From Clostridium sp. cel8 (GTDB lineage: Bacteria > Bacillota > Clostridia > Clostridiales > Clostridiaceae): a stretch of 64,000 nucleotides of DNA. The position numbers and the translations under genes were made by a program. The stretch covers positions 1 through 64,000 of the forward strand of contig NZ_JACGAG010000008.1 of the NCBI RefSeq assembly GCF_014050525.1. Reading direction: 5' to 3'. The stretch's first letter is position 1. The number at the start of each line of letters is the position of its first letter. The notes beneath the pieces were generated by a model, which was not told the DNA's origin, made no database searches, and worked only from the letters and a program-made list of their open reading frames with translations. Positions 54,033-63,092 of this stretch are shown here, piece after piece.

Positions 54033-54061
54033 ATTTTAAACTGTCAATATATTATTGTCAA
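54033..54061 (-). promoter_or_regulatory. Promoter of the asnB T-box transcript
   Basis: The minus strand shows TTGACA (54061-54056), a 17-base spacer and TAAAAT (54038-54033). A second TTGACA 17 bases before TTGATA is an alternative. Confidence 0.7.
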
Positions 54062-54088
54062 TACCTTTTTTATAACAATATATTAAAA

Positions 54089-55390
54089 TTATTCCGTTAT
54101 AATTTTATGAATTAAAATTGGCTTTTCTGCATAGTCACTAATTTCAATATTTTCATAAATCTTCTTCTTTACATCTTCTACATCTTCACGATTTGAATAT
54201 ATTGTCATAAGTGATTCACCTTTTTCTACTTTATCTCCAACCTTTTTGTTTAATACCAATCCTACTGCTAAATCAATTTTATCCTCTTTTGTAGCTCTTC
54301 CTGCACCTAAAAGCATTGCTGCTATTCCAATTTGATCAGCTACCATATTTGATACAAATCCGCTTCTCTTTGCAGGAACTGGAATTTTGTATTTTGCCTG
54401 AGGAAGCTTTTCTGGATTATCTACAACTGCTTCGTCTCCACCTTGATTTTTAAGGAATGTCTTAAATTTTTCAAGTGCTTTTCCGTTTTTTATAGATTCA
54501 AGCAATTTTTCTCTTGCCTCTTCTAGTGTTTTTGCTTTCTTACTAAGAACTACCATTTGGCTTCCAAGAGTTAACACAAGTTCTGTAAGATCTTCTGGAC
54601 CATTTCCCTTTAATGTATCAATAGCTTCTTTTACCTCTAAGGCATTTCCAATTGCAAATCCTAAAGGTTGCGACATGTCTGAAATTATAGCCATAGTATT
54701 TCTTCCAACATTATTTCCTATTTTAACCATAGCATGTGCAAGTTTTTCTGAATCTTCTTCTGTCTTCATAAAAGCCCCTGAACCTGTTTTAACGTCAAGA
54801 ACTATTGCATCTGCTCCTGCTGCAATTTTTTTACTCATTATGGAACTTGCAATTAGTGGAATTGAATTTACAGTTCCAGTTACGTCACGAAGAGCATATA
54901 ATTTTTTATCTGCTGGAGTCAAATTACCACTTTGCCCCATAACTGCAACTTTATTTTTATTTACTAAGTCAATGAACTCATCTTTTTCAAGTTCAACATG
55001 AAATCCCTTTACAGACTCAAGTTTATCAATAGTTCCACCAGTATGTCCAAGTCCACGTCCTGACATTTTTGCTACAGGTACATCAAGGGATGCAACAAGA
55101 GGTGCAAGCACAAGTGTTGTTGTATCTCCTACTCCACCTGTTGAATGTTTATCAACTTTTATACCATCAATTGCTGAAAGGTCAATAGTTTCTCCAGACT
55201 TCACCATTGCCATAGTAAGATCTGCTCTTTCTCTATCTGTCATATCCTGAAAATAAATTGCCATTGCAAGTGAACTTGCTTGGTAATCTGGAATTGTCCC
55301 TTTAGTGTATCCTTCTATAAAGAAGTTAATTTCCTCTGTAGTTAGTTCTCCGCCATCACGTTTCTTTTCAATTATATCCACCATTCTCAT
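54089..55390 (-). CDS. pdp: Pyrimidine-nucleoside phosphorylase
   Basis: This 433-residue homodimeric enzyme splits uridine, thymidine or deoxyuridine with phosphate to give the base and (deoxy)ribose 1-phosphate. Signature segments are '[22 protein letters not shown]' (phosphate binding, about 80), '[19 protein letters not shown]' and '[23 protein letters not shown]'. The length equals the Bacillus Pdp. It is the last gene of cdd-deoB-pdp, 15 bases after deoB, with AAGGTGG upstream. No nucleoside transporter is in the operon. Confidence 0.95.
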   Translation of the reverse strand: MRMVDIIEKKRDGGELTTEEINFFIEGYTKGTIPDYQASSLAMAIYFQDMTDRERADLTMAMVKSGETIDLSAIDGIKVDKHSTGGVGDTTTLVLAPLVASLDVPVAKMSGRGLGHTGGTIDKLESVKGFHVELEKDEFIDLVNKNKVAVMGQSGNLTPADKKLYALRDVTGTVNSIPLIASSIMSKKIAAGADAIVLDVKTGSGAFMKTEEDSEKLAHAMVKIGNNVGRNTMAIISDMSQPLGFAIGNALEVKEAIDTLKGNGPEDLTELVLTLGSQMVVLSKKAKTLEEAREKLLESIKNGKALEKFKTFLKNQGGDEAVVDNPEKLPQAKYKIPVPAKRSGFVSNMVADQIGIAAMLLGAGRATKEDKIDLAVGLVLNKKVGDKVEKGESLMTIYSNREDVEDVKKKIYENIEISDYAEKPILIHKIITE

Positions 55391-55405
55391 TTTTATATAC
55401 CACCT

Positions 55406-56587
55406 TTATATTAATTTTTGTAAAAAGCTTTTACCGTATTTTGGCATCTCAATTTTAAAATTATCTGCAATTGTTGTGCCTAAATCTGAAAAAGTACTGC
55501 AAATTCCAAGATCTTTTCCTTCATTAAATCTCTTAGAATATACAAGTAAAGGTACAAATTCACGGGTATGATCTGTTCCTGTATATGTTGGGTCATTTCC
55601 ATGGTCTGCTGTAATTATAAACAAATCATCTTCATCTAGCCTTTCAAATACTTCACTAAGCCTTTTATCAAATTGTTCAATTGCATTTCCATATCCTATT
55701 GGATCACGCCTATGACCATAGACTGCATCAAAATCAACTAAATTAGTAAAGCTAAGTCCATGAAAGTCTTCATCTAAAAGTGAAATAAATTTATCCATTC
55801 CATCCATATTTGATTTTGTTCTAATAGCTTTTGTAATTCCTTCACCATCAAATATATCTCTAATCTTCCCAATTGCAATGGAATCTAAATTTGAATCCTT
55901 TAAGTAGTTAAGCACTGTTTTTCCAAAAGGTTTTAATGCATAATCGTGTCTATTTGATGTTCTTTTAAATGTATCTGCTGTTTTGCCAACAAATGGCCTT
56001 GCTATTATCCTGCCTAATTTATATGGTTCATCAAGTGTTATATCACGACAATACTGACATATCTTATACAACTCATCTAGTGGTATAACTTCTTCGTGAG
56101 CTGCAATTTGAAGCACTGAGTCCGCTGATGTATATACTATTAATTCTCCAGTTTTAAGTTGTCTTTCACCTAGTTCTTTTATTATTTCCGTTCCACTTGC
56201 TGGCTTATTTGCTATTACCTTTCTTCCAGAAAACTTCTCAATTTTTTTGATTAATTCATTTGGAAATCCATTTGGGAAAACTCTAAATGGTTTATCAATA
56301 TAAAGCCCCATAATCTCCCAATGCCCTGTCATAGTGTCTTTTCCACGAGAAGCTTCTTGCATTTTACCGAAATATGCCTTTGGATGGAGTGTCTTTTCTA
56401 CACCTTTAATCTTATAAATATTGGACAGCCCCATAGACTCCATATTTGGTATATTAAGTCCATTCTTTTTCTCTGCAATGTGTGCAAGTGTATTTACCCC
56501 AAAATCATTAAATTCTTCAGAATCTGGCGCCTGACCAATACCAACTGAATCCATAACTATAACATGTATCCTTTTAAATTCATTCAT
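55406..56587 (-). CDS. deoB: Phosphopentomutase
   Basis: The product has 393 residues from the ATG at 56587, with GGGAG upstream; a GTG at 56596 overlaps the ribosome site. It is a member of the alkaline phosphatase superfamily with two manganese ions: '[16 protein letters not shown]' at the N-terminus, the phosphorylated threonine in '[14 protein letters not shown]' (about 87), and '[28 protein letters not shown]' near the end. It interconverts (deoxy)ribose 1-phosphate and 5-phosphate and so links nucleoside breakdown to the pentose pathway. Middle gene of the salvage operon. Confidence 0.96.
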   Translation of the reverse strand: MNEFKRIHVIVMDSVGIGQAPDSEEFNDFGVNTLAHIAEKKNGLNIPNMESMGLSNIYKIKGVEKTLHPKAYFGKMQEASRGKDTMTGHWEIMGLYIDKPFRVFPNGFPNELIKKIEKFSGRKVIANKPASGTEIIKELGERQLKTGELIVYTSADSVLQIAAHEEVIPLDELYKICQYCRDITLDEPYKLGRIIARPFVGKTADTFKRTSNRHDYALKPFGKTVLNYLKDSNLDSIAIGKIRDIFDGEGITKAIRTKSNMDGMDKFISLLDEDFHGLSFTNLVDFDAVYGHRRDPIGYGNAIEQFDKRLSEVFERLDEDDLFIITADHGNDPTYTGTDHTREFVPLLVYSKRFNEGKDLGICSTFSDLGTTIADNFKIEMPKYGKSFLQKLI

Positions 56588-56633
56588 TAAAATCACTCCC
56601 TGCCTATATTATACAATTAATAGTAAAAAAGAG

Positions 56634-57032
56634 TTATTTATCTAAATCTTCTTTAGTAAATGCACCTGGCAGTAATTCATCTAATGTTTTAACTAAATAC
56701 TCATCTTTTCCTTTTCCCAATATTATCTTTGCATCCTTTGAAGCAAATTCAGCTAAAACTTGTCTACAAATCCCACATGGATATGTATAATCGTTTTCCA
56801 CTCCAACAATAGCAATGGCTTTTATAGTTCTATTTCCTTCTGATATAGCCTTAAATATTGCAGTTCTTTCCGCACAATTTGTTGCACCATATGATGCATT
56901 TTCTATATTACAACCTGTGTAAACTTTATTATCTTCAGCAAGTACAGCTGCTCCTACTTTGAAATTAGAATAAGGGGAATATGAATTTCTTCTCCCATCA
57001 AAAGCTTTTGAAATTAAATATTTATAATCCAT
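56634..57032 (-). CDS. cdd: Cytidine deaminase
   Basis: This 132-residue zinc enzyme converts cytidine and deoxycytidine to uridine forms. The catalytic motifs are NCAERTAIFKA (cysteine ligand and catalytic glutamate) and PCGICRQVLAEF (two cysteine ligands); substrate binding is in 'YSPYSNFKVGAAV'. It leads the cdd-deoB-pdp operon, so the pathway runs from cytidine to uridine to ribose phosphate. The upstream region is shared divergently with the T-box gene. Confidence 0.96.
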   Translation of the reverse strand: MDYKYLISKAFDGRRNSYSPYSNFKVGAAVLAEDNKVYTGCNIENASYGATNCAERTAIFKAISEGNRTIKAIAIVGVENDYTYPCGICRQVLAEFASKDAKIILGKGKDEYLVKTLDELLPGAFTKEDLDK

Positions 57033-57168
57033 TTAATTACATCCTTCCTTAGATTTCTATTATATATGGAGTAAAAATAACATATTTAATAGATGAATTC
57101 AATAAACTAATATCACACAATTCATTATAATATAAATGAAAATTATAACATAAAACCCAATAAATTTC

Positions 57169-57197
57169 TTGACATGATAAAAATTAAAACATATAAT
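57169..57197 (+). promoter_or_regulatory. Consensus promoter of the second T-box transcript
   Basis: TTGACA (57169-57174), a 17-base spacer and TATAAT (57192-57197): a perfect sigma-A promoter, about 360 bases before the start codon. Confidence 0.9.
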
Positions 57198-57203
57198 TAT
57201 TAA

Positions 57204-57520
57204 CAGACAATTAACAGACAAAAAAATAAATACGATGATTGAGAAAAGTAGATTCTAAAGCACTTTAAAGAGAACTTATCATTTGGTGGAAGATAAGATT
57301 TGCATTAGATTTGAAAATCACTCATAAGTAGTTTGCTGAAGATACAGTTATTGAGTTATTGTGTAAGTAAAACCGGTATCAGCCGTTATATTGTAGAATA
57401 TTAAACAAGTTTTATTGTTGATATTTAAAAGAGGTTGCTTTTTGGCAACAATTAGAGTGGTACCGCAGAGATTTAGACTTTGTCCCTAGTTAGTTAAGGC
57501 AAGGTCTTTTTTATATTTTT
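57204..57520 (+). promoter_or_regulatory. T-box leader, specifier probably ATC (isoleucine)
   Basis: The T-box motif AGAGTGGTACCGCAG (57454-57468) is followed by a terminator (GACTTTGTC against GGCAAGGTC, 57478-57508, then a T run). Stem I starts TGAGAAAAGTA (57239-57249); TGAG pairs with CTCA (57321-57324). The specifier loop before it reads TTGAAA-ATC-A, exactly parallel to TTGAAT-AAC-A in the Asn T-box of this window, so the codon is ATC (57317-57319). The leader would sense uncharged tRNA-Ile. It fills the 520-base gap. Confidence 0.85.
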
Positions 57521-57555
57521 ATATTTGTAAAAATTATATATGAGGGGGCAAAAAA

Positions 57556-58650
57556 ATGAAAAGTTATAGTGTATTTTTACCAAGTTACAGCATAGGAGAA
57601 GATGTTTACAAGGAAATTCCTAAAATTTGTGAACCCTATGGAAAAAAAGCAGTTGTTGTTGGGGGCAAAACTGCAATGGAAAAATCCAAAGAAGCACTTC
57701 TTGAAGGTGTTAAAGGTTCTAATATAGAAATAGTAGATTTCGTATGGTTTGGTGGAGATTCAACATACGAAAATGTAGAAATGCTTAAGAAAAATCCCAC
57801 AGTTGCAAATGCTGATATGGTATTTGCTGTTGGTGGTGGAAGAAGCGTTGATACAAGTAAAACAATGTGTGACCAAACTGGTCAGCCAATATTTGTGTTT
57901 CCAACTATTGCTTCAAATTGTGCAGCAGTAACCTCTACAACTGTAATTTACGATTCCAATCATGTGTTTAAAGAATTGTATTTTCCTAAAAAACCTGCTA
58001 CTCACTGTTTCATAAATACCAAGATAATAGCAGAATCACCTAGCAACTTTATTTGGGCAGGTATTGGAGATGCATTGTCAAAGCAATACGAATGTACATT
58101 TTCTTCAAGAGGCGACAAACTCGATCACACTAATCTATTAGGTGTTGATATAAGTCGCAGATGTGTAGAGCCACTACTTGAGTATGGTAAAAAAGCTTAT
58201 GAAGATGCCAAACATAACAGAGTATCATATGAACTTGAACAGGTAATTCTCAATATAATAATCACTACAGGGCTTGTATCAGTTTTTGTAATGAATGATT
58301 ATAATAGCTGCCTTGCACATTCAGTATATTATGGATGCACAACTTTAGAAAATGTAGAAAAGAATCATTTACATGGAGAATTGGTTTCTTATGGTGTCCT
58401 TGTTATGCTTACCTGTGACAAACAATTTGAAGAGCGTGACAGAGTATATAATTTTAACAAGAGCATAGGTCTTCCTACTTGTCTATCAGATATTGAAGTG
58501 TCTGAAAATGACCTTGACAAAGTACTAGATAAGGCAATGCAAACTCAGGACATAAAGCATGTTCCTTATGAAATAACAAAAGATATGATTTACAACGCAA
58601 TTATGGACCTAGAGAAGATGAATTCTACAAAACAAGTAGAAATGATTTAA
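57556..58650 (+). CDS. Iron-type alcohol/2-hydroxyacid dehydrogenase (GldA/HcxA-like)
   Basis: This 364-residue NAD(P)-dependent dehydrogenase of the iron-containing ADH superfamily has the nucleotide-binding loop VFAVGGGRSVDTSKTMC (about 90-105), and metal ligands visible as D172 (AGIGDALSKQYEC), H255 (SCLAHSVYYG) and H273 (NHLHGELVSYG). The overall pattern is closest to glycerol dehydrogenase GldA and to HcxA (YbdH), which reduces 2-oxoacids including 2-oxobutyrate. Control by an apparent isoleucine T-box makes a 2-oxoacid of the isoleucine pathway an attractive substrate; that is inference. GAGGGGG precedes the ATG. Single-gene unit with its own terminator. Confidence 0.85.
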   Translation: MKSYSVFLPSYSIGEDVYKEIPKICEPYGKKAVVVGGKTAMEKSKEALLEGVKGSNIEIVDFVWFGGDSTYENVEMLKKNPTVANADMVFAVGGGRSVDTSKTMCDQTGQPIFVFPTIASNCAAVTSTTVIYDSNHVFKELYFPKKPATHCFINTKIIAESPSNFIWAGIGDALSKQYECTFSSRGDKLDHTNLLGVDISRRCVEPLLEYGKKAYEDAKHNRVSYELEQVILNIIITTGLVSVFVMNDYNSCLAHSVYYGCTTLENVEKNHLHGELVSYGVLVMLTCDKQFEERDRVYNFNKSIGLPTCLSDIEVSENDLDKVLDKAMQTQDIKHVPYEITKDMIYNAIMDLEKMNSTKQVEMI

Positions 58651-58669
58651 AACTCATATATGTAAGTTT

Positions 58670-58705
58670 AAGCACTTAGCCTAATACAGGTTAAGTGCTT
58701 ATTTT
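58670..58705 (+). terminator. Terminator of the T-box dehydrogenase gene
   Basis: AAGCACTTA pairs with TAAGTGCTT, followed by ATTTTA. It lies about 20 bases after the stop. Confidence 0.8.
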
Positions 58706-58754
58706 AGGTTAAAATTGAAATTATTATAGATAAATTACTTAACTTTAGTTATTT

Positions 58755-58795
58755 AGAATAATATTCTTGAATATGAAAATAAATCATTGTATAAT
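58755..58795 (+). promoter_or_regulatory. Promoter with overlapping dyad for the efflux operon
   Basis: TTGAAT (58767-58772), a 17-base spacer and TATAAT (58790-58795). The dyad AGAATA-A-TATTCT (58755-58767) abuts the -35 box and is a candidate operator for the operon's MarR protein. Confidence 0.6.
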
Positions 58796-58853
58796 ATAAT
58801 CTGTTAATATGCGAACAATATCTATAAAAATAGTTCATGTAGGGAGGATATCA

Positions 58854-59822
58854 ATGAAAAAAGTAAGTTTATTTTGTTTAGCTATAGTAATGCTCTTAAG
58901 CGGCTGCTCTTCTTCCAAAGATGCAACTAAAACTATAAAAAATACATCTGAAAATAAAACCCAACAATTTATAATGGGCGGAAAAATAGCAACAAATGAA
59001 AAGGCAGATATAAGTTCAAAGATTTCTGCAAAAGTTACTGAAGTATCTGTAGATGTAGGATCAACTGTAGCAGAAGGAGATGTTTTAGTAAAACTTGATA
59101 CAAAAGACCTTCAAGCACAAGTAGATCAAGCACAAGCTGCAGTAAATACTGCAAAAGCAAATCTTACAAATGCACAAAACAGTACACGTCCTGAACAGAT
59201 TGCACAGGCTGAAGCTTCTGTAGAAAGCGCATCTAAAACCTATGAAACAGCTAAGAAAAACTACGATCGTGTACAAGCTTTAGTAGACTCAGGTGCTGCA
59301 ACTGAGCAGGAACTAGATTCTATTAGCCAAAGCCTTGCATCTGCAAGTTCAGCATATAAAACTGCTCAAGAACAATTAAACATGCTTAAAAATGGTCAAA
59401 CCAAATACAGCATAGATGTCTTTAAAGCACAAGTAAATCAAGCAGAAGCTGCCTTAAATACAGCTAAAACCGCTCTAAGTAATACTGTAATAACTGCTCC
59501 TATATCTGGAACAGTAAGTGCGAGAAATATAAATGTAGGTGATACTGTATCTCCAGGAGTTTCTATAATTTCTATAGTAAATCCTACAAATTTATTTATA
59601 AATGCATATGCACCTCTTGATATTGTAAATCAATTATCTGTAGGAAAATCAGTTAATATAAAAGTATCTGAAATACCTGACAAGGAATTTCACGGAAAAA
59701 TATCTGTTATAAACTCTCAAGTAAATTCACAAAGCAGAGATGTTTTAGTAAAAGTAACTTTTACAGATAAAAGTTCTGATTTAAAACCTGGAATGTTTGC
59801 AGAAATAGCATTAGAAAAATAG
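58854..59822 (+). CDS. Lipoprotein membrane-fusion (HlyD/RND-type) adaptor
   Basis: The product has 322 residues from the ATG at 58854, with GGGAGG upstream; the longer frame to 58809 lacks a ribosome site. The lipoprotein signal is visible: SLFCLAIVMLLSGCSSS with the lipobox cysteine at about 18. A biotinyl-lipoyl half (KISAKVTEVSVDVGSTVAEGDV), an alpha-helical hairpin (about 80-185, heptads of Ala/Gln/Ser) and the second lipoyl half with beta barrel (GTVSARNINVGDTVSPGVSI) follow. It would be tethered to the outer face of the membrane and help the EmrB pump. It leads a four-gene operon. Confidence 0.9.
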   Translation: MKKVSLFCLAIVMLLSGCSSSKDATKTIKNTSENKTQQFIMGGKIATNEKADISSKISAKVTEVSVDVGSTVAEGDVLVKLDTKDLQAQVDQAQAAVNTAKANLTNAQNSTRPEQIAQAEASVESASKTYETAKKNYDRVQALVDSGAATEQELDSISQSLASASSAYKTAQEQLNMLKNGQTKYSIDVFKAQVNQAEAALNTAKTALSNTVITAPISGTVSARNINVGDTVSPGVSIISIVNPTNLFINAYAPLDIVNQLSVGKSVNIKVSEIPDKEFHGKISVINSQVNSQSRDVLVKVTFTDKSSDLKPGMFAEIALEK

Positions 59823-59839
59823 GAAAGAAGGTTGTATTT

Positions 59840-60493
59840 ATGAAAGATAAACGTAAAATATTAATTATTGGTATTTTATCAATTATTGTAGTAGCATTAT
59901 CTAGTATAGGTTTTTATTATTGGTATCAAAACTCATATTATGTTTCAACTGATGATGCTTATGTTGACGCTGACTTTGTAAATGTAACACCCCAAATAAG
60001 CGGTAAACTATTGGAACTTAACATAGAAGAAGGAGATACAGTTGTAAAAAATCAGATACTAGCTCGTCAAGATTCATCAAGTTTGCCAGACTCTTCTATA
60101 GATAAATCACTTATAAGAGCACCTATAAGCGGAAGAGTGATTAAAAAGCAAGGTACAATAGGTGAAATATGGTCTCCTGGAGAAACTCTTATAACTTTAA
60201 TAGATCCAGACAATCTATATATAACTGCCAACATAAAAGAAACCAAACTTGGCAGAGTAAGAATAGGTCAGTCAGTAGATATTACAATAGATGAATTTGG
60301 ATCACAAAAATTTACGGGGAAAGTTAAATCTGTAGGTGAAGCAACTGAATCTGCATTTTCACTTCTTCCATCTTCAACAAGTGGAACATTTACAAAAGTA
60401 GTAAAAAGAATACCTGTAAAAATAAAACTAGATAAATTCAATGAAAAAATACTTCCAGGTACCAATGCAGTTGTAAAGATTCATGTCAAATAA
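59840..60493 (+). CDS. EmrA-like membrane-fusion protein without the helical hairpin
   Basis: This 217-residue protein has one N-terminal membrane helix (about 6-28) and then the EmrA start 'YYVSTDDAYVDADFVNVTPQISGKLLELNI'. The two lipoyl halves follow almost directly on each other ('VKNQILARQDSSSLPDSSIDKSLIRAPISGRVIKK'), so the usual 80-150 residue coiled-coil hairpin is absent. The C-terminal beta barrel is complete. EmrA proteins are normally about 350-390 residues. The reading frame is clean, so this looks like a real compact form. It overlaps the short upstream extension of the EmrB frame. Confidence 0.87.
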   Translation: MKDKRKILIIGILSIIVVALSSIGFYYWYQNSYYVSTDDAYVDADFVNVTPQISGKLLELNIEEGDTVVKNQILARQDSSSLPDSSIDKSLIRAPISGRVIKKQGTIGEIWSPGETLITLIDPDNLYITANIKETKLGRVRIGQSVDITIDEFGSQKFTGKVKSVGEATESAFSLLPSSTSGTFTKVVKRIPVKIKLDKFNEKILPGTNAVVKIHVK

Positions 60494-60506
60494 CGAGGTG
60501 ATGGCA

Positions 60507-62054
60507 ATGGAACAAAATAAAAATGATTCCATATACAGCTGGTTGGCTTTACTAGTAGTAGTAATAGGCACATTTATGGCTATACTAGACAGTAGCATAG
60601 TAAACATTGCTATTCCTAAAATCATGACTGTATTTGGTATATCAATGGATAAATCAAAATGGATACTTACATCATATACACTAGCACTTGGTGCAATTAT
60701 ACCATTGACAGGATATCTTCAAGACGTGTTTGGATCAAAAAAAATATATATGTTTGCACTAGGAATGTTTACTGTAGGCTCTATGCTCTGCGGTTTTTCA
60801 TGGAACAATACATCTATGATATGTTTCAGAGTAATACAAGCTATAGGTGGCGGTATGATAATGCCTGTTGGAATGTCTATAATATATGAAATATTTCCTA
60901 GAGAGAAAATAGGTCTTGCCTTAGGTGTATGGGGAATAGCTTCTATGGCTGCTCCTGCTATAGGACCTACATTAGGTGGATATATAATCGAAAAATTAGA
61001 TTGGAGGCTTATTTTCAATTTAAATGTACCAATAGGTATAATTGGAGTATTTTTAGCTGCCATTTTGCTTAAGGACTCAAGGCCAAAGAAAGTTAATCCA
61101 TTTGACATAGTAGGATTTTTATCATCTACTATAGGTGTAGTCAGTATACTATATGTTCTTGGAGAGTGGTCTTCAATTGACTGGTCAAAAGCAAGATATC
61201 CACTGCTTATAGCTCTTGGATGTTTAAGCTTATTGCTGTTTGTAGTAAATGAACTTACCCATCCTTACCCTCTGCTTGATCTCAGCGTATTCAAACTATT
61301 TAATTTTACTATGAGCCAAATTATAGTTTCCATTTTAACTCTTGCACTAATGGGTGGAGTTTATGTAATGCCTCTATTCCTCCAAAATATAAGAGGATAT
61401 ACAGCAATGGAAACCGGTATTATAATGTTTCCTGCAGCAATTGTAGTAGGGATTCTTATGCCAATAAGCGGAAATTTATTTGATAAAATAGGTATAAAGC
61501 CAGTTGTTATACCTGGGCTTGTAATACTTGGTATAAGTTCCTATATGCTTTCAAATTCTATAAATATGAACTCAACTAGAGAATTTATAACTATACTCTT
61601 GTGTTTAAGGTCAGTTGGGTTAGGACTTGCCATGATGCCAATAAATACTGCTGGAATGAATGCTGTACCTAAAAATTTAATAGCAAAGGCTTCAGCTCTT
61701 TCAAATACTATAAGGCAGATATCAAGTTCTTTAAGCATAACTATAATGACTGTAATTATTCAAAATAGAACAAATTACAACTATCTAAAGTTGTCAGAAC
61801 AGATAACTTCATATAACAAAACTGCAGTTGATACTATAAATTCACTTACAAGTGGATACATGTATTCAGGACAATCTGCTAGTGAGGCTAAAGCATCTGC
61901 CATATATACCTTAACTTCAATAATTCAAGGAAAATCCACAGTAGATGCCATGGCCTATGCTGTAGCCATAACTGCTTTAATAGTAGTCATAGCTATACTT
62001 CTCACTTTTCTAATGAGAAATGAATTAAAAAAACAATTAAAGGTAGGTAATTAA
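60507..62054 (+). CDS. EmrB/QacA-type drug:proton antiporter (MFS, DHA2, 14 helices)
   Basis: The product has 515 residues from the ATG at 60507 (MEQNKND), six bases after GAGGTG; the frame could start at 60483 but without a ribosome site. Fourteen membrane helices are expected. Family motifs are 'FMAILDSSIVNIAIPKI' (helix 1), 'GYLQDVFGSKKIYMFAL' (motif A), 'RVIQAIGGGMIMPVGMSII' and 'GIASMAAPAIGPTLGGYI' (motif C). It expels hydrophobic or cationic compounds using the proton gradient, together with the two upstream adaptor proteins. Regulated probably by the MarR protein encoded next. Confidence 0.93.
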   Translation: MEQNKNDSIYSWLALLVVVIGTFMAILDSSIVNIAIPKIMTVFGISMDKSKWILTSYTLALGAIIPLTGYLQDVFGSKKIYMFALGMFTVGSMLCGFSWNNTSMICFRVIQAIGGGMIMPVGMSIIYEIFPREKIGLALGVWGIASMAAPAIGPTLGGYIIEKLDWRLIFNLNVPIGIIGVFLAAILLKDSRPKKVNPFDIVGFLSSTIGVVSILYVLGEWSSIDWSKARYPLLIALGCLSLLLFVVNELTHPYPLLDLSVFKLFNFTMSQIIVSILTLALMGGVYVMPLFLQNIRGYTAMETGIIMFPAAIVVGILMPISGNLFDKIGIKPVVIPGLVILGISSYMLSNSINMNSTREFITILLCLRSVGLGLAMMPINTAGMNAVPKNLIAKASALSNTIRQISSSLSITIMTVIIQNRTNYNYLKLSEQITSYNKTAVDTINSLTSGYMYSGQSASEAKASAIYTLTSIIQGKSTVDAMAYAVAITALIVVIAILLTFLMRNELKKQLKVGN

Positions 62055-62060
62055 TTAAAA

Positions 62061-62537
62061 ATGGTTGTGAAAAAAAATTCATCTATTGAGAACAATGAAT
62101 TACTATTAAAACAAGGAGAGAGAATTTTCTCCGTGTTCAAAACTATTCATAAATTACTTAGTATTAAATTCAAGGAAAGTGCTGATAAATATGGAGTAAC
62201 AGCACCACAACTTGCAGTTATATTCCATCTTCACTGTATGCCTGGCATAACATTAAATCAATTAAGTGAACATATGATGCTTACAAAGAGCACTGTGTCA
62301 GGAATAATAGACAGATTGACAAAACAAAATATAGTAGTAAGAGAAATACCTGAAAATAACCGTAGAATTGTAAAATTATCTCTTTCCGATGAATTTAAAA
62401 AAACTCACGATATAACTTCAATGAAAAAAAGTTTTATATCAGATTTTGTATTTGATACTATAAAAGATATGGATCCTTTAGAAGTGGACAACTTTATTGC
62501 TTCACTAGAACATTTCGCATCTATTTTAAAAAAATAG
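62061..62537 (+). CDS. MarR-family transcriptional regulator
   Basis: This 158-residue winged-helix protein has the DNA-binding region 'GITLNQLSEHMMLTKSTVSGIIDRLTKQNIVVRE' followed by the wing 'IPENNRRIVKLSLSDEF', with dimerisation helices at both ends. MarR regulators usually repress an adjacent efflux gene and release DNA on binding the drug. It is the last gene of the operon, six bases after the pump, which would allow autoregulation through the dyad at 58755. A terminator shared with smpB follows. Confidence 0.93.
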   Translation: MVVKKNSSIENNELLLKQGERIFSVFKTIHKLLSIKFKESADKYGVTAPQLAVIFHLHCMPGITLNQLSEHMMLTKSTVSGIIDRLTKQNIVVREIPENNRRIVKLSLSDEFKKTHDITSMKKSFISDFVFDTIKDMDPLEVDNFIASLEHFASILKK

Positions 62538-62548
62538 CAAACTCAAAT

Positions 62549-62582
62549 AAGCTCTAAAGAAAAATAAATCTCTTTAGAGCTT
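62549..62582. terminator. Bidirectional terminator between marR and smpB
   Basis: AAGCTCTAAAGA and its exact complement TCTTTAGAGCTT enclose a ten-base loop between convergent genes. Confidence 0.85.
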
Positions 62583-62589
62583 GACTTTT

Positions 62590-63060
62590 CTACCTGTATC
62601 TTTCTTTCATTTGTCTTTCTATATCTCTCTTTGCAGCCCTTTCAAGCATAGAATTTCTCTTATCATAGTTCTTCTTTCCTTTAACTACTGCAAGATTTAC
62701 TTTTACACGGCCATTTTTAAGATAAAGGGATAGCGGTATTATTGTATACCCCTTCTGTGAAGTGTATCCAAGTAATTTAGATATTTCTCGCTTATGAAGA
62801 AGCAACTTTCTCTTTCTAAGTGGATCCCTATTAAATATATTTCCATTTTCATAAGGACTTATATGCATATTTCGAACAAATATTTCTCCGTTTACTATGT
62901 CAGCATAACTATCTTTTAAATTTGCCTTTCCAGCTCTTATAGATTTTACCTCTGTACCAATAAGTTCTATACCTGCCTCCATAGATTCTTCAATAAAATA
63001 ATCATGTCTTGCTTTTCTATTTTCAGCTAATGTTCGATTTTTGCTATTCTTTTTAACCAT
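62590..63060 (-). CDS. smpB: SsrA-binding protein SmpB
   Basis: The product has 156 residues from the ATG at 63060, with AAGGTGG upstream; a GTG at 63069 sits on that ribosome site. The OB-fold core reads '[29 protein letters not shown]', '[30 protein letters not shown]' and '[26 protein letters not shown]'. The basic C-terminal tail ([12 protein letters not shown]) enters the ribosome decoding channel. It acts with the ssrA tmRNA in trans-translation. It lies 32 bases after rnr in the same orientation. Confidence 0.97.
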   Translation of the reverse strand: MVKKNSKNRTLAENRKARHDYFIEESMEAGIELIGTEVKSIRAGKANLKDSYADIVNGEIFVRNMHISPYENGNIFNRDPLRKRKLLLHKREISKLLGYTSQKGYTIIPLSLYLKNGRVKVNLAVVKGKKNYDKRNSMLERAAKRDIERQMKERYR

Positions 63061-63092
63061 AAAAACCACCTTCTTTACTTTTTAATATAATA

